The notes beneath the pieces are model-generated. The model was not told the DNA's origin. It made no database searches and saw nothing but the letters and a program-made list of their open reading frames with translations. Below are positions 60,550-64,000 of a stretch of 64,000 nucleotides of DNA, piece by piece; within the stretch, counting starts at the first letter, position 1, and the number at the start of each line of letters is the position of its first letter. The stretch comes from UKL13-2 sp964417885 (GTDB lineage Bacteria; Pseudomonadota; Gammaproteobacteria; Burkholderiales; Usitatibacteraceae), in NCBI GenBank assembly GCA_964417885.1, contig CAYQKN010000002.1:14755-78754 (forward strand), read 5' to 3'. Both the position numbers and the translations under genes were made by a program.

Positions 60550-62097
60550 ATGCAAATCAACCCGGCTGAAATCAGTGAACTGATCAAGTCCAAAATCCAG
60601 AATTTGCCCGCTGCAGCCGAAAAGCGCAGCGAGGGCTCGGTGATTTCTGTTACCGACGGCATTTGCCGTGTGCATGGCCTCGCGGATGTGATGCAGGGCG
60701 AAATGCTGGAATTCCCGAACAACACATTTGGACTCGCGCTGAATCTGGAGCGTGACTCGGTAGGCGCCGTGATCCTTGGCGACTACCAGCACATCAAGGA
60801 AGGCGACACCGTCAAGTGTACGAGTCGCATCCTGGAGGTCCCGGTCGGGCCGGAGTTGCTTGGCCGCGTCGTCAATTCCCTCGGCACGCCGATTGACGGC
60901 AAGGGGCCGATTAACGCCAAACTGACTGACGTTATTGAGAAGGTCGCACCGGGCGTGATTGCACGAAAGTCGGTAGACCAGCCGGTGCAAACGGGACTCA
61001 AGGCAATTGATGCAATGGTGCCGGTCGGGCGGGGCCAGCGGGAATTGATTATCGGCGATCGCCAAACGGGCAAGACGGCAGTTGCGGTGGATACCATCAT
61101 CAACCAGAAGGGCAAGAATATCTTCTGCGTTTACGTTGCGATCGGCCAGAAAGCCTCCACGGTTGCAAACGTGGTTCGCAAGCTTGATGAAACCGGCGCG
61201 CTGGCCTATACGATTGTCGTCGCGTCGACAGCTTCCGAGTCCGCAGCAATGCAGTACATTGCCGCCTATTCGGGTTGTACGATGGGCGAATACTTTCGCG
61301 ACCGGGGAATGGACGCGCTGATCATTTATGACGACCTGTCCAAGCAGGCCGTTGCTTACCGCCAGGTGTCATTGCTGTTGCGCCGGCCCCCGGGACGTGA
61401 AGCCTATCCCGGTGACGTGTTTTATCTGCATTCGCGATTGCTTGAGCGGGCGGCACGTGTCAATGCTGAATATGTCGAGCGTTTCACGAATGGTGAAGTC
61501 AAGGGCAAGACCGGTTCGTTGACCGCATTGCCAATTATCGAAACGCAGGCGGGCGACGTTTCCGCATTCGTTCCGACCAACGTAATTTCCATTACCGACG
61601 GCCAGATTTTCCTTGAAACAGACCTGTTCAACGCCGGTATCCGTCCAGCCATCAATGCGGGTATTTCTGTATCACGCGTAGGCGGCGCGGCGCAGACCAA
61701 GATCATGAAGCGCAAGGATACCGGCGCCGGCGTGCGACTTGCGCTGGCCCAGTATCGCGAACTGGCGGCATTTGCGCAGTTTGCCTCCGATCTTGACGAC
61801 GCCACGCGCAAGCAGTTGGAGCGCGGCCGTTTGGTCACCGAACTGATGAAGCAACCGCAGTATCAGCCGATGCAGGTATGGGAAATGGCCCTGTCGCTGT
61901 TTGCCGTCAACAACAGCTACATGGACGACGTCGATCTGAAAAAGGTCGCGTCCTTCGAGAAAAGCCTGCGCGATTTCATCAAGTCAAAATATGAAAAGCT
62001 GGTGGCCTCAATTGAGGTTGCCAACAATCTGTCTGCGGATGATGAAAAAGCTTTGCACGCGGCGGTCCAGGACTTCAAGAAAACCGGAAGCTACTAA
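60550..62097 (+). CDS. atpA: AtpA, ATP synthase subunit alpha
   Basis: 515 residues. The non-catalytic nucleotide-binding subunit: Walker A is GDRQTGKTA, the signature is PGREAYPGDVFYLHSRLLER and the Arg finger is near SVSRVGGAAQ. The ATG at 60550 (MQINPAEISELIKSKI) is the family start, with GGAG just upstream; a TTG four codons earlier was not used. Confidence 0.97.
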   Translation: MQINPAEISELIKSKIQNLPAAAEKRSEGSVISVTDGICRVHGLADVMQGEMLEFPNNTFGLALNLERDSVGAVILGDYQHIKEGDTVKCTSRILEVPVGPELLGRVVNSLGTPIDGKGPINAKLTDVIEKVAPGVIARKSVDQPVQTGLKAIDAMVPVGRGQRELIIGDRQTGKTAVAVDTIINQKGKNIFCVYVAIGQKASTVANVVRKLDETGALAYTIVVASTASESAAMQYIAAYSGCTMGEYFRDRGMDALIIYDDLSKQAVAYRQVSLLLRRPPGREAYPGDVFYLHSRLLERAARVNAEYVERFTNGEVKGKTGSLTALPIIETQAGDVSAFVPTNVISITDGQIFLETDLFNAGIRPAINAGISVSRVGGAAQTKIMKRKDTGAGVRLALAQYRELAAFAQFASDLDDATRKQLERGRLVTELMKQPQYQPMQVWEMALSLFAVNNSYMDDVDLKKVASFEKSLRDFIKSKYEKLVASIEVANNLSADDEKALHAAVQDFKKTGSY

Positions 62098-62131
62098 GGC
62101 GCTTTCACGTCGAGAGACCTAAGAGGCAGAG

Positions 62132-62995
62132 ATGGCAGGCTCCAAAGAAATTCGCAGCAAGATCAAAAGCGTAGAAAATACGCGAAAGATCACCAAGGCC
62201 ATGGAGATGGTGGCCGCATCAAAAATGCGCAAGGCGCAGGAACGGATGCGGGCTGCCCGTCCCTACGGCGAGAAGATTCGCAGCGTGTGCGCAAACTTGT
62301 CGCACGCCAATCCCGACTACAAGCATCCGTTCCTGCAAAAGCGCAGTGACATGCGCAATGTGGGCCTGATCATGGTCACCTCGGACAAGGGCCTCTGCGG
62401 CGGCCTCAATACCAACGTCATGCGACTGGTGGTGAACAAGATCAAGGACTGGGAAGCGTCTGGCGCCAAGGTGCAGGGTACGGCAATCGGCAACAAGGGA
62501 TTCGGTTTTCTTCAGCGGTTCGGTATTTCCCTGGTATCACACGTGATTGGCCTTGGCGACAAGCCGCACCTCGAAAAGCTGATTGGCCCGGTAAAGATTC
62601 AGCTGGATGCATTTGCCGAAGGCAAGGTCGACGCCGTGTTTCTTTGCTATACCAAATTCGTCAATACCATGAAGCAAGAGGCAGTTTGCGAACAGCTCCT
62701 GCCCCTCACCGGTGAAACGCTCGGGGCGCCGGACTCTTCATGGGATTACATTTATGAGCCGGACGCCAAGACGGTTCTGGATGAGCTCTTGGTTCGCTAT
62801 GTAGAAGCAATTGTCTATCAGGCGGTGTCCGAGAACATTGCATCCGAACAGTCAGCCCGCATGGTGGCCATGAAGTCGGCATCCGACAACGCCAAGAAAG
62901 TCATCGGCGACCTCAAGCTCACCTACAACAAAGCGCGCCAGGCCGCGATCACCAAGGAATTGTCCGAGATCGTCGGCGGCGCAGCGGCAGTCTGA
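62132..62995 (+). CDS. atpG: AtpG, ATP synthase subunit gamma
   Basis: 287 residues; the central rotor shaft. KEIRSKIKSVENTRKITKAM and MVAASKMRKAQERM form the N-terminal helix, VTSDKGLCGGLN the Rossmann-like part, and NKARQAAITKELSEIVGGA the C-terminal helix that turns inside alpha3-beta3. AAGAGGCAGAG precedes the ATG. Confidence 0.96.
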   Translation: MAGSKEIRSKIKSVENTRKITKAMEMVAASKMRKAQERMRAARPYGEKIRSVCANLSHANPDYKHPFLQKRSDMRNVGLIMVTSDKGLCGGLNTNVMRLVVNKIKDWEASGAKVQGTAIGNKGFGFLQRFGISLVSHVIGLGDKPHLEKLIGPVKIQLDAFAEGKVDAVFLCYTKFVNTMKQEAVCEQLLPLTGETLGAPDSSWDYIYEPDAKTVLDELLVRYVEAIVYQAVSENIASEQSARMVAMKSASDNAKKVIGDLKLTYNKARQAAITKELSEIVGGAAAV

Positions 62996-63045
62996 TCGGT
63001 TCAATCAAGAATTCGCAAAAACCTAGTCTTCAGTTGGAGTCAAAA

Positions 63046-64000
63046 ATGAGTGTCGGACAAGTCGTTCAATGCATTGGTGCGGTGGTGGACATCCAGTTTC
63101 CTCGCAACGAAATGCCCAAAATTTATGAAGCGTTGTTGCTTGAGGATGCCAGCGACAAGTCATTTGCCGAGAAAGGCCTCACTTTTGAAGTCGAGCAAAT
63201 GCTCGGCGACGGAATCGTTCGCTGCATTGCGCTCGGCTCTTCGGACGGGCTGCGCCGCGGCATGAAGGTGACCAGCACCGGAGCGCCGATATCGGTGCCG
63301 GTTGGCGGCGCCACGCTTGGACGCATCATGGATGTGCTGGGGCGCCCAATTGACGAGCAGGGGCCGATCAAGACAGAAGAGCGTCGCGCCATTCACCAGC
63401 CGGCACCCAAGTTTGACGAATTGTCTCCTTCGGTTGATTTGTTGCCCACGGGAATCAAGGTGATCGACCTTGTTTGTCCGTTCGCAAAAGGCGGCAAGAT
63501 CGGATTGTTCGGCGGTGCGGGTGTGGGCAAAACCGTGAACATGCTCGAGCTGATCAACAACATTGCCAAGAGCTACGGTGGCCTGTCGGTATTCGCCGGA
63601 GTGGGCGAGCGGACTCGCGAGGGAAACGACTTCTATCACGAGATGCAGGAAGCTGGCGTGATCAAGGCAGATAATCTCGCCGAGTCAAAAGTGGCAATGG
63701 TGTTCGGCCAAATGAACGAGCCGCCGGGTAATCGCCTGCGTGTGGCATTGACTGGCTTGACCATGGCCGAGCGTTTCCGCGACGAAGGCAAGGACATCCT
63801 GTTTTACGTCGACAATATTTACCGCTACACCCTTGCCGGAACCGAGGTGTCGGCATTGCTGGGTCGCATGCCGTCTGCCGTGGGCTACCAGCCGACATTG
63901 GCCGAAGAAATGGGCGTCTTGCAGGAGCGCATTACGTCGACCAAGAGTGGTTCGATCACGTCCATTCAGGCCGTTTATGTGCCCGCCGATGACTTGACCG
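63046..64000 (+). CDS. atpD: AtpD, ATP synthase subunit beta (runs off window)
   Basis: The catalytic subunit, 318 codons present; the rest lies past base 64000. The P-loop is GGAGVGKTV, the catalytic Glu is in GVGERTREGND, and LFYVDNIYRYTLAGTEVSA is Walker B and the following segment. The ATG at 63046 starts MSVGQVVQCIGAVVDIQF. atpC is expected next, outside the window. Confidence 0.97.
   Translation, partial: MSVGQVVQCIGAVVDIQFPRNEMPKIYEALLLEDASDKSFAEKGLTFEVEQMLGDGIVRCIALGSSDGLRRGMKVTSTGAPISVPVGGATLGRIMDVLGRPIDEQGPIKTEERRAIHQPAPKFDELSPSVDLLPTGIKVIDLVCPFAKGGKIGLFGGAGVGKTVNMLELINNIAKSYGGLSVFAGVGERTREGNDFYHEMQEAGVIKADNLAESKVAMVFGQMNEPPGNRLRVALTGLTMAERFRDEGKDILFYVDNIYRYTLAGTEVSALLGRMPSAVGYQPTLAEEMGVLQERITSTKSGSITSIQAVYVPADDLT

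Overview
The window is a continuous piece of a betaproteobacterial chromosome that spans the replication origin. The evidence is gene content and order: the pilGHIJ-chpA twitching cluster, mrcA divergent from pilMNOPQ-aroK-aroB, fmt-rsmB-DUF4390-ntrY-ntrX, LysM-dprA-topB, gyrB-dnaN-dnaA facing away from rpmH-rnpA-yidD-yidC-mnmE-mnmG-rsmG-parA-parB, then the F-type ATP synthase operon. I see no rRNA, tRNA, CRISPR array, insertion sequence or prophage. The species cannot be named from this sequence alone.

Layout. 1-5775 (minus): chemotaxis-like control of type IV pili (pilG, pilH, pilI, pilJ, start of chpA). 6001-9214: rubredoxin, then thiamine (thiD, thiE) and tetrapyrrole (hemL) genes. 9220-13767: a membrane diguanylate cyclase, a dihaem cytochrome c, engB, a strong candidate small RNA, hemB and a conserved hypothetical gene. 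13790-23179: mrcA, then pilMNOPQ (pilus alignment complex and secretin) and aroKB. 23225-31365: a TPR protein and a five-gene peptide-type ABC transporter followed by two metallo-hydrolases for N-acyl amino acids. 31461-38351 (minus): def, fmt, rsmB, DUF4390, ntrY, ntrX. 38520-43746: LysM protein, dprA, topB. 43812-49026 (minus): gyrB, dnaN, dnaA and the probable oriC. 49302-57669: rpmH to parB, with two parS sites inside mnmE. 57965-64000: atpIBEFHAG and the start of atpD.

Most genes are housekeeping and look intact. The accessory-type or unexpected signals are: (i) a four-hairpin minus-strand RNA gene between engB and hemB with an exposed anti-Shine-Dalgarno loop; (ii) an NtrX regulator whose AAA+ domain has lost its ATPase and sigma-54 contact motifs; (iii) an origin in the dnaA-dnaN gap carrying four TAG trinucleotides arranged like a DnaA-trio, plus a DnaA box overlapping the probable dnaA promoter; (iv) parS sites embedded in mnmE; (v) intrinsic terminators placed directly in front of aroK and fmt; (vi) a 26-bp perfect stem after parB; (vii) a transporter/deformylase/desuccinylase cluster whose deformylase ends in a 22-residue His-rich tail.

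Start codons were chosen from N-terminal family fit, Shine-Dalgarno spacing and overlap with the upstream stop; several genes use ATGA or TAATG coupling. All functional calls are from reading the translated sequence; no database search was run.
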